Of a stretch of DNA of 46,826 nucleotides, positions 17,281 through 25,814 are shown one piece after another (within the stretch, counting starts at the first letter, position 1; each line of letters starts with the position of its first letter). Location: assembly GCA_009846005.1 (NCBI GenBank), contig VXYL01000062.1:1-46826 (forward strand). Reading direction: 5' to 3'. Origin of the DNA: Gammaproteobacteria bacterium (GTDB taxonomy: Bacteria; Pseudomonadota; Gammaproteobacteria; Pseudomonadales; Azotimanducaceae). The translations under genes and the position numbers were made by a program. A model generated the notes under the pieces. The model made no database searches. It worked only from the letters and a program-made list of their open reading frames with translations, and was not told the origin of the DNA.

Positions 17281-18465
17281 ATGCGGCGTTCGCTGCTATC
17301 GGCGCTGGCCACTCTGGTTTCGCTTCTCCATGCCCCGGCGTTTGCCGAGGAAGGGGCGGGGCAGAGGTCCCTCGAGGCGCCGGATGTCGAGGTGGTGTTC
17401 GGCCAATCCGCAGCGTTGACGGGGCCCGCCAGCGAACTCGGCATGGGAATGCGATTGGGACTCGAGTCGGCGTTCGCCGAAGTCAATGCCCACGGCGGCA
17501 TCGACGGTCGCCGGCTTTCCCTGGTCTCGCTAGACGACATGTACGAGCCCGAAGCGGCGGTCGCGAACACCCGCGAACTGATCGAGGTGCACGACGTCTA
17601 CGCGCTCGTCGGCGCAGTCGGCACGCCGACTTCGCGGGCCGCGCAACCGGTCACCAGCGAGGCTGGCGTGCCCTACATCGCACCGTTCACGGGTGCCGAG
17701 TTTCTTCGCGAGGCCCGGAAGCAGTCAAACGTCGTCAACGTCCGCGCTTCCTACTTCCAGGAGACGGCGGAGATCGTCGCACGGCTGACGGAGGATCTCG
17801 GCATCACCAAGATCGGCATCCTCTACCAGGACGACTCCTACGGGCGGGCGGGGTTGGCCGGCGTGCGACGTGCGCTCGACGCTCACGGTCTGCCGCTGGT
17901 CGTGGAGGCCAACTACCCGCGCAATACCGAGATCGTGAAACGCGCGGTTCTCGACCTGCGCCGATTCGACCCTGAGGCGGTGGTCATCATCGGCGCCTAC
18001 AAGCCCGCAGCCACGCTGATTCGCTGGGCGCGGAAGGTCGATTTCAAGCCGGTGTTCGTGAACATCTCTTTCGTGGGCACATCGGCGCTCGCCGAGGAGC
18101 TCGGCGCGGACGGCGAGGGGGTCTACATCACCCAAGTCGTGCCGTTTCCGGGGGACACCCGGGTTCCGGTCGTAGATCGCTATCAGAAAGCGCTGGCGGC
18201 GACTGCGCCCGACGCCCAACCCGGGTTCGTGTCCCTCGAAGGTTATCTGGCCGGGCGCTTGGTCGCAGACGGCATGCGGCTGGCGGGGCCCGGAGTCTCT
18301 CGGGCCAAGTTTCTCGAGGCGCTGCGCAGTGCGCCGCCGATCGATCTCGGCGGTTTCGAGCTTGAGTACGGTGAAGAGGACAACCAAGGCTCCGACCGCG
18401 TCTACCTGACCGTAATCGACGCCAATGGCGAGGTCAGACCCGCGCAACGGATGGTCGGGCGATGA
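17281..18465 (+). CDS. Periplasmic binding protein (Peripla_BP type 1, branched-chain amino-acid-like)
   Basis: This 394-residue exported protein has a signal peptide (MRRSLLSALATLVSLLHAPAFA, cleavage before EE). A type 1 periplasmic-binding fold follows: VVFGQSAALTGPASELGMGM, GGIDGRRLSLVSLDD, LVGAVGTPTS, and ITKIGILYQDDSYGRAGL are typical of LivJ-like proteins. No ABC permease or ATPase gene is near. Instead its stop overlaps the start of a membrane histidine kinase by four bases. It therefore probably presents a ligand to the kinase, as TorT does for TorS or LuxP for LuxQ. ATG 17281 gives a clean signal peptide; a TTG at 17254 overlapping the upstream stop is less likely. The ligand is unknown. 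Confidence 0.92.
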   Translation: MRRSLLSALATLVSLLHAPAFAEEGAGQRSLEAPDVEVVFGQSAALTGPASELGMGMRLGLESAFAEVNAHGGIDGRRLSLVSLDDMYEPEAAVANTRELIEVHDVYALVGAVGTPTSRAAQPVTSEAGVPYIAPFTGAEFLREARKQSNVVNVRASYFQETAEIVARLTEDLGITKIGILYQDDSYGRAGLAGVRRALDAHGLPLVVEANYPRNTEIVKRAVLDLRRFDPEAVVIIGAYKPAATLIRWARKVDFKPVFVNISFVGTSALAEELGADGEGVYITQVVPFPGDTRVPVVDRYQKALAATAPDAQPGFVSLEGYLAGRLVADGMRLAGPGVSRAKFLEALRSAPPIDLGGFELEYGEEDNQGSDRVYLTVIDANGEVRPAQRMVGR

Positions 18466-20645
18466 GCGACTCGGCCGACGCATCGGACTCTCAGCGCCCC
18501 GGCGCCAGCGCAACGCGCGCAAGCACGCCTGGCCGGCGCGTGGGTATCCGTGCGCAAACGTATGCGGGACTGTTCGGCAGCGTGCTGCTGGTGACCATGG
18601 CCAGCGTCGTCGCGTACGTCTCCCTCAACCAGGTCGTGAAGTACCAGTCGCGTCTGGCCGAGGACAGCATTCCGAACCTGAGCCGCGCCGTGGAGGTGGC
18701 GCGACAGAGTACCAACTTGGTGCAGAGCGTCGTGCGCATGGTTGCGGCATCGACACCGGAAGAACACCAGAGTGTTGCGAACGAGGTGCTGCAGGGACGC
18801 CAGGAACTCAATCGCATGGTGGCGGCGATCGGCGCGCTCGAGTACTTCAGCGAACAGGCGGAGGCGCTGTCCGGGCGTCTCGACATGCTGGAGACGCTCT
18901 TGAACGAGATCTCCGACTCCTCGAGCCGGCGCCTCGACATCCGGGCCTCTCTCGATGTGCTGGTCGACGAGCTCGGCGTGATCAACAAGCGCCTGGAGCG
19001 AAGCACCGGCGCGTCGATCGATGACCAGGGCTTTTTCCTGGCGACCGGATTGCGCGATCTTGACGATGTCGCCGAACCCCTGTCGCAACGGGACTGGGAA
19101 CCCGAACTGGCCCACTACCGGGATCTGATCGAGATCAACCACCAGACGACGCTGGCCGGCCTGCTGCTCGGCGAAGCGTTGGTGCTGGCCGACCGAGACC
19201 TCTTGGGACCGATCGAGGAGCGGTTCCAGAGCGCCGCCCTGAGCATCCTGCGGGTCGGCGGCCGTCTGGCGGCGCGGCCGGACCAGGCGGGGTTGGTGGC
19301 CGACATGCGACGGCTTGTCGAGATCGGCTCGTCGGTCGACGGCGTGCTGGCGCTTCGCCGCGAGACGCTTGAACGCCTAGAGCGCGAAACCGCGGCCCTG
19401 GAAGACGGCCGCGAGGCCTCGACGCTCCTGCTCGCCGATATGGAAGAGCTGGTGGGCGAGGTCAATCGTCAAGCTGTCGCCGTCAACACGGAATCCCAGG
19501 AGGCGGCCGCCACGGGCATCGTCCTGCTTGTGGCGCTCACCTTGGTAAGCGTTATCGGTGCGGTTCTCATTGGCTGGCTGTTTGTGGGCCGGCACCTGAT
19601 CCGCCGCCTCGTGGAGCTTGCCAAGAACATGCGCGACATGGCGGGAGGCGACCTGGAGGTGCCGGTGACGGTGACCGGCAACGACGAGGTCACCGACATG
19701 GCCAATGCGTTGGAGGTCTTCCGTCGCTACGCCCTGGAAGTGCAGCGGCTCAACCTGGTCGAGAAGCTGGCGCAGGAACTGGATGCGAAGAACCAGGATC
19801 TGGAGCAGGCGATGGAACGGCTACGCAAGGCGCAGGAGCAGATCGTGGCCGAGGAGAAGCTGGCGTCCTTGGGCCAGCTCACGGCGGGCGTGGCCCACGA
19901 GATCAAGAATCCGTTGAATTTCGTGAACAACTTCGCCGAGGTGTCGGCGGAACTCGTCGACGAGATCGGCGAGATACTGGAAGAGGCCGGCGACGATCAG
20001 TCCGATGCGGTCGAGGAGGTCGAAGACGTTCTCGACGATCTGCGCGTCAACCTCGGCAAGATCCGCGAGCACAGTGGACGCGCGGACGGCATCGTACGCA
20101 ATATGCTCGAGCATTCCCGTGCGGAACCGGGGGATTGGCGAGAGACTGATCTCAACGCCCTGGTCAAGCAATACCGGGATCTCGCGTACCACGCGATCCG
20201 GGCGGAGAACACCGATTTCAACGTGACCATGTCGGACGAACTCGACGACAAGGTGGGCATGGTCGAGGTGGTGCCGCAGGACATCAGCCGAGCATTTCTG
20301 AACATTCTCACCAACGCCTGTCAGGCGATCGAGGAGAAGTGCGCCGAGTTGGGTTCGGACTACGATCCCGAACTCGGCATCGCGAGCCGCCGCTTGAACG
20401 ATTCCGTGGAGTTCACCATCCGCGACAACGGTCCGGGCATTCCCCCCGAACTGCGGCAGCGGATGTTCGAACCGTTTGTGACCACCAAGGACACCGGGAA
20501 GGGGACGGGTCTCGGCCTGTCCTTGACGGCGGACATCATTACCCGGCACGGCGGTCACATCGACGTAGACTCCGAAGTCGGGGTCTTCACGGAATTCCGC
20601 ATCCGTCTGCCACTCGAGCCGACACGGGCGCCGAGTCCGGAGTAA
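18462..20645 (+). CDS. Membrane sensor histidine kinase (TorS-like periplasmic sensor, HAMP)
   Basis: This 727-residue inner-membrane kinase has a first helix at about 35-56 and a large, mostly helical periplasmic region (about 57-350). A second helix lies at about 352-375, with HAMP (about 376-430) and a coiled coil after it. HisKA has phospho-acceptor His479 in TAGVAHEIKNPLNFVNN, with about 70 acidic residues inserted after it. HATPase_c has DNGPGIP and GKGTGLGLSL. Unlike TorS it has no receiver or HPt domain, so it should phosphorylate a separate receiver; the REC-PP2C protein in the same operon is the natural candidate. It starts with ATG overlapping the binding-protein stop (ATGA). Confidence 0.95.
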   Translation: MSDSADASDSQRPGASATRASTPGRRVGIRAQTYAGLFGSVLLVTMASVVAYVSLNQVVKYQSRLAEDSIPNLSRAVEVARQSTNLVQSVVRMVAASTPEEHQSVANEVLQGRQELNRMVAAIGALEYFSEQAEALSGRLDMLETLLNEISDSSSRRLDIRASLDVLVDELGVINKRLERSTGASIDDQGFFLATGLRDLDDVAEPLSQRDWEPELAHYRDLIEINHQTTLAGLLLGEALVLADRDLLGPIEERFQSAALSILRVGGRLAARPDQAGLVADMRRLVEIGSSVDGVLALRRETLERLERETAALEDGREASTLLLADMEELVGEVNRQAVAVNTESQEAAATGIVLLVALTLVSVIGAVLIGWLFVGRHLIRRLVELAKNMRDMAGGDLEVPVTVTGNDEVTDMANALEVFRRYALEVQRLNLVEKLAQELDAKNQDLEQAMERLRKAQEQIVAEEKLASLGQLTAGVAHEIKNPLNFVNNFAEVSAELVDEIGEILEEAGDDQSDAVEEVEDVLDDLRVNLGKIREHSGRADGIVRNMLEHSRAEPGDWRETDLNALVKQYRDLAYHAIRAENTDFNVTMSDELDDKVGMVEVVPQDISRAFLNILTNACQAIEEKCAELGSDYDPELGIASRRLNDSVEFTIRDNGPGIPPELRQRMFEPFVTTKDTGKGTGLGLSLTADIITRHGGHIDVDSEVGVFTEFRIRLPLEPTRAPSPE

Positions 20646-20667
20646 CGACACGCGATCGGTGCTGGGC

Positions 20668-20724
20668 GTCTCAAACTGAGACACGGCCGGGGTGCTTTCT
20701 TGGTGTTCCCGATGGTCGTATTAT
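20668..20724 (+). promoter_or_regulatory. Putative amt control region: GTCTCA dyad and -10 box
   Basis: The perfect dyad GTCTCA-AAC-TGAGAC (20668-20682) lies upstream of a -10-like TATTAT (20719-20724). The dyad centre is about 56 bp before the expected transcription start, an activator-type position, and the -35 region is poor. The dyad has no T run, so it is not an obvious terminator of the upstream kinase gene. It does not match NtrC or sigma54 consensus. Confidence 0.35.
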
Positions 20725-20755
20725 CAGGCTGCGTCAGACGCCGTTTGGGGGGGCA

Positions 20756-22186
20756 ATGTTCTGCTACCGGGGTGGTTTTCCTGTTCGGTCGCTACGCAAG
20801 GCGTCGGCGGCGTGCGTTGTATTGTTGGCGGCACCTGCGTCTGCTGCCGTGGCGGAGGAATCCCAGTTCGTCTTCAACACCTTCTCGTTCCTGATCTGGG
20901 GCGCGTTGGTGATGTGGATGTGCGCGGGATTCACGATGCTGGAGTCCGGTTCCGTGCGCACCAAGAACGCGTCGGTGATCTGCCTAAAGAACATCGGGCT
21001 CTACTCCATCGCCGGGCTGATGTACTTCTTCATCGGCTTCAACCTCATGTACACGGACGTGGGGTCGTGGTTCGGTTCGTTCGAACTGTTCTACGGGCCT
21101 TCGGCCGACGAGATGGCCCTGCTCGACGGCGAGGCGGGGGCCCAGGAGGCCGTCGTCGGCAACGGCTACTCCAAGATGTCCGAGTGGTTCTTCCAAATGG
21201 TTTTCGTCGCGACAACCGCGTCCATCGTTTCGGGCACATTGGCGGAACGGGTTCGGCTCTGGTCGTTCTTCATATTCGCCGCGGTGCTGGCCGGGTTCAT
21301 CTATCCGGTCATCGGCGCCTGGACATGGGGCACCGGCTGGCTTGGCAGTGAAGAAGGTCTGCTCGCCAAGTGGACGGGCGCCGCCTTCTCGGACTTTGCC
21401 GGCTCGACCATCGTGCACTCCACCGGCGGTTGGGCGGCCCTTGCCGGCGCCCTGATCGTCGGGCCGAGGCTCGGGAAGTTCCGCTCAGACGGCACAGTCA
21501 AGCCGACCGTGCCGTCGAATATTCCCATCGTGACGCTGGGGGTATTCATCCTGTGGCTAGGCTGGTTCGGGTTCAACGGCGGGTCGCAGTTGGCGCTTGG
21601 GGGCGCAGCGGACGCGGTGGCGATGAGCAACATCCTCGTCAATACGAACCTCGCCGCCGCGGCTGGCGTCATGGCTGCCATCGCCGTGTCCCGACCCTTG
21701 CTCGGCCGCGTCGACCTGCTGGCGGGCCTAAACGGCGCAATCGCCGGTCTCGTGTCGATTACCGCGGCCCCGGACATCCTCGATCATCGCTGGGCCGTGT
21801 TGATCGGTTTCGTCGGCGGGATCATCTGCACGGCGGGGATCAGGTTCCTGGAGCAGATGAAGGTCGACGACGTTGTGGGCGCCGTGCCCGCCCACCTCTT
21901 CGCGGGCGTCTGGGGAACCCTTGCCGCGTGCATCGCCGGCGGCGCGAATTTCGTCTCCCAGTTGGTCGGCATACTGGCCATCGGCATCTTCGTGTTCGGG
22001 GTTTCGTATCTGGTCTGGTTCATCATCGAGAAGACGCTGGGCGCGAGGGTGTCTCGCGAGGTGGAGGAAGTCGGCCAGGATGCCGGCGAGTTGGGCATCG
22101 AAGCGTATCCGGAGTTCATGCTGATGCCGGATCCAGATTTGATACCGGAACTGCCGGAGGAAGCCGCGGAAGCCGAAGACGACTGA
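20756..22186 (+). CDS. amt: Ammonium transporter (Amt family)
   Basis: This 476-residue protein starts with a cleavable signal (about 1-34, ending APASAAVAEE), as in many proteobacterial Amt proteins. About 11 membrane helices follow. The twin pore histidines are in STIVHSTGGWAALAGA and GAVPAHLFAGVWGTLA; WGALVMWMCAGFTMLE is the first-helix signature. It conducts NH3/NH4+ across the inner membrane. The acidic C-terminal tail (EVEEVGQDAGELGIEAYPEF) is the conserved cytoplasmic switch region. Usually glnK is next to amt; no PII gene is present here. The ATG at 20756 follows GGGGGG at 7 bases. The gene follows the histidine kinase by 110 bases and may have its own promoter. Confidence 0.96.
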   Translation: MFCYRGGFPVRSLRKASAACVVLLAAPASAAVAEESQFVFNTFSFLIWGALVMWMCAGFTMLESGSVRTKNASVICLKNIGLYSIAGLMYFFIGFNLMYTDVGSWFGSFELFYGPSADEMALLDGEAGAQEAVVGNGYSKMSEWFFQMVFVATTASIVSGTLAERVRLWSFFIFAAVLAGFIYPVIGAWTWGTGWLGSEEGLLAKWTGAAFSDFAGSTIVHSTGGWAALAGALIVGPRLGKFRSDGTVKPTVPSNIPIVTLGVFILWLGWFGFNGGSQLALGGAADAVAMSNILVNTNLAAAAGVMAAIAVSRPLLGRVDLLAGLNGAIAGLVSITAAPDILDHRWAVLIGFVGGIICTAGIRFLEQMKVDDVVGAVPAHLFAGVWGTLAACIAGGANFVSQLVGILAIGIFVFGVSYLVWFIIEKTLGARVSREVEEVGQDAGELGIEAYPEFMLMPDPDLIPELPEEAAEAEDD

Positions 22187-22205
22187 AACGTCCCCGACCG
22201 AGGGT

Positions 22206-22227
22206 CGGCGCGCCTGGTGGTGCGCCG
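22206..22227 (+). terminator. Hairpin after amt
   Basis: CGGCGC (22206-22211) pairs perfectly with GCGCCG (22222-22227) about 20 bases after the amt stop. No T run follows, so it may be a weak or Rho-assisted stop. Confidence 0.35.
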
Positions 22228-22301
22228 GCCGCGCGGTGTCCCGCTAGCCACTCCCGGTCCTCTGGCGTATGTTTCCGCTGGTTGGGGCAGGAAGGCGAAG
22301 C

Positions 22302-23843
22302 ATGGAAAACAACATCGGGTGGTGGCTGACCAAGCGGGCGTTCCTGACGCCCGACCGGGAGGCATACGTCGACGGCGGTGGCGGTGAGCGGTTGACGTTC
22401 AGCGAGCTGAACGCCCGCTGCAACCAGGCCGGCAATGCGTTTCTGTACGCCGGCGTCGAAAAGGGCGAGCGGGTCGGGTTGCTGCTGATGAACAGCGCCG
22501 AGTTCGTGGAGGCCTACTTCGCGCTGGCCAAGATCGGTGCCGTTGTGGTGCCGCTGAACTGGCGGCTGGTCGCCGACGAGCTGGAATTCATCCTGAAGGA
22601 CAGCGGCACGACCCGGCTCGTCTTCGACGACGACTTTGCCGACACCGTGGCCGATCTGCATTCGCGGGGCGACAAGACCGACATTGGCCAGTGGCTGCAG
22701 GTCGCCAACGGCGGTGTCGCCTACTTCGCCGAGGACTACCGGGCGTTTCGGGATGCGGCGGACTCGGCCGAACCGGCGATCGGCGCCCGCGACGACGACA
22801 TGCTCTACATCATGTATACGTCGGGCACGACCGGATTGCCCAAGGGCGTCGTGCATACCCACAACACCTGCGTTTGGGCGTGCATCACCATCGCCGCGAC
22901 GACCTACTTCGAAGACGGTGACCGCTTCCTATCGCCCTTGCCCATGTTCCATGTCGGCGCGCTAACGCCGTTGACCATGTGCATCTACCGCGGCGTAACC
23001 AGCGTCGTGATGCGTGCCTTCGATCCGGTATCGGCATGGCAGATCGTCGATGCGGAACGGGTTACGGTGGGCTTGGCGGTGCCCGCCATGCTCAACTTCA
23101 TGCTGCAGGTTCCGAACCTCGAGAACTTCGACTACTCGCGCTGGCGCTGGTGCATGTCCGGGGCGGCACCCGTGCCGGAAGCACTCATCGAGGCATATGA
23201 GAAGATCGGCCTCGAAATCCACCAAGTCTACGGACTGACCGAGTCCTGCGGTCCGGCGGCGCTCATCGATGCCGAGAACGCGCTCAAACGGATTGGCTCG
23301 ACCGGCAAGGCCTTCTACCACACCGATGTGCGGATCGTCGATCCGGACGGCAATGACTGCCCACCCGGCGAACCCGGCGAGGTGCTGGTGGCGGGGCCGC
23401 ACATCATGCGCGAGTACTGGAACCGACCGGAAGCAACGGCTGAGACGCTCGTCGACGGCTGGCTGCACACCGGCGACGTCGCGCGCATGGACGCGGACGG
23501 GTTCATCTACATCGAGGACCGGATCAAGGACATGATCATCTCGGGGGGCGAGAACGTCTACCCTGCGGAGATCGAGAAGGTTCTGCAGACGCATCCCGGG
23601 CTCAGCGAAGCTGGCGTGATCGGACAGACGAGCGAACGCTGGGGCGAATCGCCCTTCGTCGTGGCGGTCAAAAGCGATGACGCGTTGACGGAAGCCGAGG
23701 TGCTCGAATTCTGCCGCGGCAAACTCGCCGGCTATAAGCAGCCGAAGGGTGCGGCCTTCGTCGATGTCCTGCCGCGCAACCCCTCAGGCAAGATTCTCAA
23801 ACGCTTGTTGCGGGAGCAGTTCCCGGGTCCGGCGCCGGTCTAG
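22302..23843 (+). CDS. Acyl-CoA synthetase / AMP-dependent ligase
   Basis: This 513-residue member of the ANL superfamily has the P-loop YTSGTTGLPKG, the aromatic motif VYGLTESCGP, HTGDVARMDADGFIYIEDRIKDMI, and the C-terminal catalytic Lys of NPSGKILKR. It activates a carboxylic acid with ATP and joins it to CoA. The sequence type is that of medium/long-chain fatty-acid or aromatic-acid ligases; the substrate cannot be fixed. The ATG at 22302 has AGGAAGG about 7 bases upstream. The next gene, a phosphotransferase, starts nine bases after the stop, so they are probably cotranscribed. Confidence 0.95.
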   Translation: MENNIGWWLTKRAFLTPDREAYVDGGGGERLTFSELNARCNQAGNAFLYAGVEKGERVGLLLMNSAEFVEAYFALAKIGAVVVPLNWRLVADELEFILKDSGTTRLVFDDDFADTVADLHSRGDKTDIGQWLQVANGGVAYFAEDYRAFRDAADSAEPAIGARDDDMLYIMYTSGTTGLPKGVVHTHNTCVWACITIAATTYFEDGDRFLSPLPMFHVGALTPLTMCIYRGVTSVVMRAFDPVSAWQIVDAERVTVGLAVPAMLNFMLQVPNLENFDYSRWRWCMSGAAPVPEALIEAYEKIGLEIHQVYGLTESCGPAALIDAENALKRIGSTGKAFYHTDVRIVDPDGNDCPPGEPGEVLVAGPHIMREYWNRPEATAETLVDGWLHTGDVARMDADGFIYIEDRIKDMIISGGENVYPAEIEKVLQTHPGLSEAGVIGQTSERWGESPFVVAVKSDDALTEAEVLEFCRGKLAGYKQPKGAAFVDVLPRNPSGKILKRLLREQFPGPAPV

Positions 23844-23852
23844 ATCGCCGCC

Positions 23853-24869
23853 GTGGACCTCGACGAGCTCGCACGCCGGCTCGAGGCCTTCTGCCGCGCC
23901 AGGTACGGCAGCGACGTTCGTGTCTTCGACGTGCACACGATGCCCGGCCACGCGGGCTTTTCCTACGGGTTCAGCGTTGCGACGACTTCGGGCGATACGG
24001 AGTCCTGGTTCATCCGTCTGCCGCCGCCCAACGTCAACTGGCGCGGTACCGCCGACGTGCTGCGTCAGGTCGCCGCGTTGGATGCACTGACGGACACCAA
24101 TGTGCCCCACTGTCGCGTTCGGTGGTCCGGCGACGATCTCGAGTGGTTCGGCTGTCCGTATTTCGTGGTCCCGAAGCTCGATGGCGACGTGCTGCGTTTG
24201 GGTCCGGGCGAGTGGGCGTCCGCGCTCCCCGAACATGATCTCGTGACGATGGGACGCCAGGTCATGACGGCGCTGGCTGGCATCCACAGGGTGGACTCGG
24301 CGCGCGCGCCTTATCTGGGCGATCCTGTGCCGTTCAACGAGGACGTGGAGCGCTGGGATCGATTCTACGAACGCGCCGCCGACCCCGAATGCCTCGCGCG
24401 TGTCCCTGATTGCCGTCGGCGCTTGTTGGAAACGCTGCCCACGGATGCACCGGTGGGCATCTTCCACGGTGACTTCCAGACCTCGAACCTGTTCTTCTCG
24501 ATGCCGACGCCGGAACGTTCACCCGAACTGCTGGCGGTTATCGACTGGGAGTTGACGGGTATCGGCGCGACCCTCAACGATGTGGGCTGGATCTGCACGT
24601 TCAGCGACCGCGACGCCTGGGCGAAGGCAACCAGCGGGCGCCCCGTGTTCCTCGATCCCGAAACGTTGGTGGCGCTCTACGTCGAAGCCTATGGCGATCC
24701 GCTGCCCGACCTGAACTGGTTCCGGGCTCTCGCCGCCTACAAGTTCGCCATCATCACCGGCTTCAACCTGAGCCTGCACCGCCGGGGCAAGCGTGTGGAC
24801 CCCTCGTGGGAGGTCACGAAGAACTCCATGACGCCCCTCATTGATCGAGCATTGGAGCTATTGGGTTAG
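23853..24869 (+). CDS. APH-family phosphotransferase
   Basis: This 338-residue small-molecule kinase fold protein has HAGFSYGFSV as the nucleotide loop, VGIFHGDFQTSNLFF as the catalytic loop, and AVIDWELTGIGATLNDVGW as the metal-binding motif. It is a paralogue-level relative of the protein at 12830. It probably phosphorylates an alcohol or hydroxy-acyl substrate. Its position nine bases after an acyl-CoA ligase suggests a lipid or xenobiotic acid pathway. It starts with GTG. Its 3' end overlaps the convergent CDF transporter gene by 32 bp, an unusual antisense overlap of two coding ends. Confidence 0.88.
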   Translation: MDLDELARRLEAFCRARYGSDVRVFDVHTMPGHAGFSYGFSVATTSGDTESWFIRLPPPNVNWRGTADVLRQVAALDALTDTNVPHCRVRWSGDDLEWFGCPYFVVPKLDGDVLRLGPGEWASALPEHDLVTMGRQVMTALAGIHRVDSARAPYLGDPVPFNEDVERWDRFYERAADPECLARVPDCRRRLLETLPTDAPVGIFHGDFQTSNLFFSMPTPERSPELLAVIDWELTGIGATLNDVGWICTFSDRDAWAKATSGRPVFLDPETLVALYVEAYGDPLPDLNWFRALAAYKFAIITGFNLSLHRRGKRVDPSWEVTKNSMTPLIDRALELLG

Positions 24870-25755
24870 CGGTTTGCGCTTCGTCAGGGCAGGCACCCCG
24901 TTCGACCTGAACGGTGGAGTGGTCGATGCCGAAGGTCGTGCGTAGTACGGCCTTCACACTACTGACTGTAGATTGTTCGTCGGCGTCCTCGGCGACCCGG
25001 GCGTGCAAGGTCAACACGGGTTTGTCGCCAGTCAGCGCCCAAACGTGGAGGTGGTGGATCTCGAGCACGCCGGCGACCTGCGCCAATGCGCTCCGTACGG
25101 CGTTGATGTCGATGCCTTGGGGTGCGGCTTCCAGCAGGATTCTTGCGGCATCCCGCAGCACACGCCACGCACCCCGGACCAAAATGGCCACAACGAGCAG
25201 CGCGAGGATCGGATCGGCGTAGCGCCACCCGAACCACAATACCGCCAAGGCGGAGACGATCGCCGCAACCGATCCCAACAGGTCGCCGAGCACATGTAGG
25301 GCGGCACTCTGCACGTTGAGATTGTCGGATCGGTGCAGCATGCGATAGGCGACGAGGTTGACGAGGAGACCCACGACGGCGACGCCGAGTACCGGCAACG
25401 GCGCGATTGCTTCAGGGGCGCGCAGGCGCCCGGCGGCCTCGATAAGGATCCACGCGCAAAGACCGAACAGTGCCAGGGCGTTGACGAAGGCGGCGAGTAC
25501 CTGGAAGCGGTGATAGCCGTAGGTCAGCCTGTCGTCGGGGGAACGCCGGGACAGGCGCAGGGCGAACCACGCCAGACCCAGCGCCGAGGCATCCAGGAAC
25601 ATGTGGCCGGCGTCCGCGGCGAGGGTCAGGGAGTTGCTAATCCAGGCGCCGACGACCTCGATCAGCATGAAACCCGCAATCAGCGCGAAGGCGCGGGCCA
25701 GCATGCGTTGGTGGTCGTCTGCGCGAGTGTGGACGGCGCGGGGTCGGCGATTCAC
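24838..25755 (-). CDS. Cation diffusion facilitator (CDF/ZitB-like) metal exporter
   Basis: This 305-residue membrane protein has the six-helix CDF domain. Helix II carries LAADAGHMFLDASALGLAW (the AD-GH-D zinc site), and helix V carries SAALHVLGDLLGSVAAI. A cytoplasmic ferredoxin-like C-terminal domain holds LEIHHLHVWALTG and DHSTVQVERG. It exports Zn2+ or similar divalent ions using proton exchange. I chose the GTG start at 25755. A TATACT box ends just six bases upstream, so the mRNA could be leaderless. The gene is divergent from the DNA glycosylase, with about 60 bases between starts. Confidence 0.92.
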   Translation of the reverse strand: MNRRPRAVHTRADDHQRMLARAFALIAGFMLIEVVGAWISNSLTLAADAGHMFLDASALGLAWFALRLSRRSPDDRLTYGYHRFQVLAAFVNALALFGLCAWILIEAAGRLRAPEAIAPLPVLGVAVVGLLVNLVAYRMLHRSDNLNVQSAALHVLGDLLGSVAAIVSALAVLWFGWRYADPILALLVVAILVRGAWRVLRDAARILLEAAPQGIDINAVRSALAQVAGVLEIHHLHVWALTGDKPVLTLHARVAEDADEQSTVSSVKAVLRTTFGIDHSTVQVERGACPDEAQTANPIAPMLDQ

Positions 25756-25814
25756 GCGTGGAGTATAGCCCTCGTGGGCTGTTGTACGCTGTGCGCCTTC
25801 CCCACGCGACGACG

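Noticed and set aside
20683-20710. Sigma54 (-24/-12) promoter for amt
   Set aside because: GG and GC pairs are present, but the spacing is wrong (7 rather than 10 bases between them).
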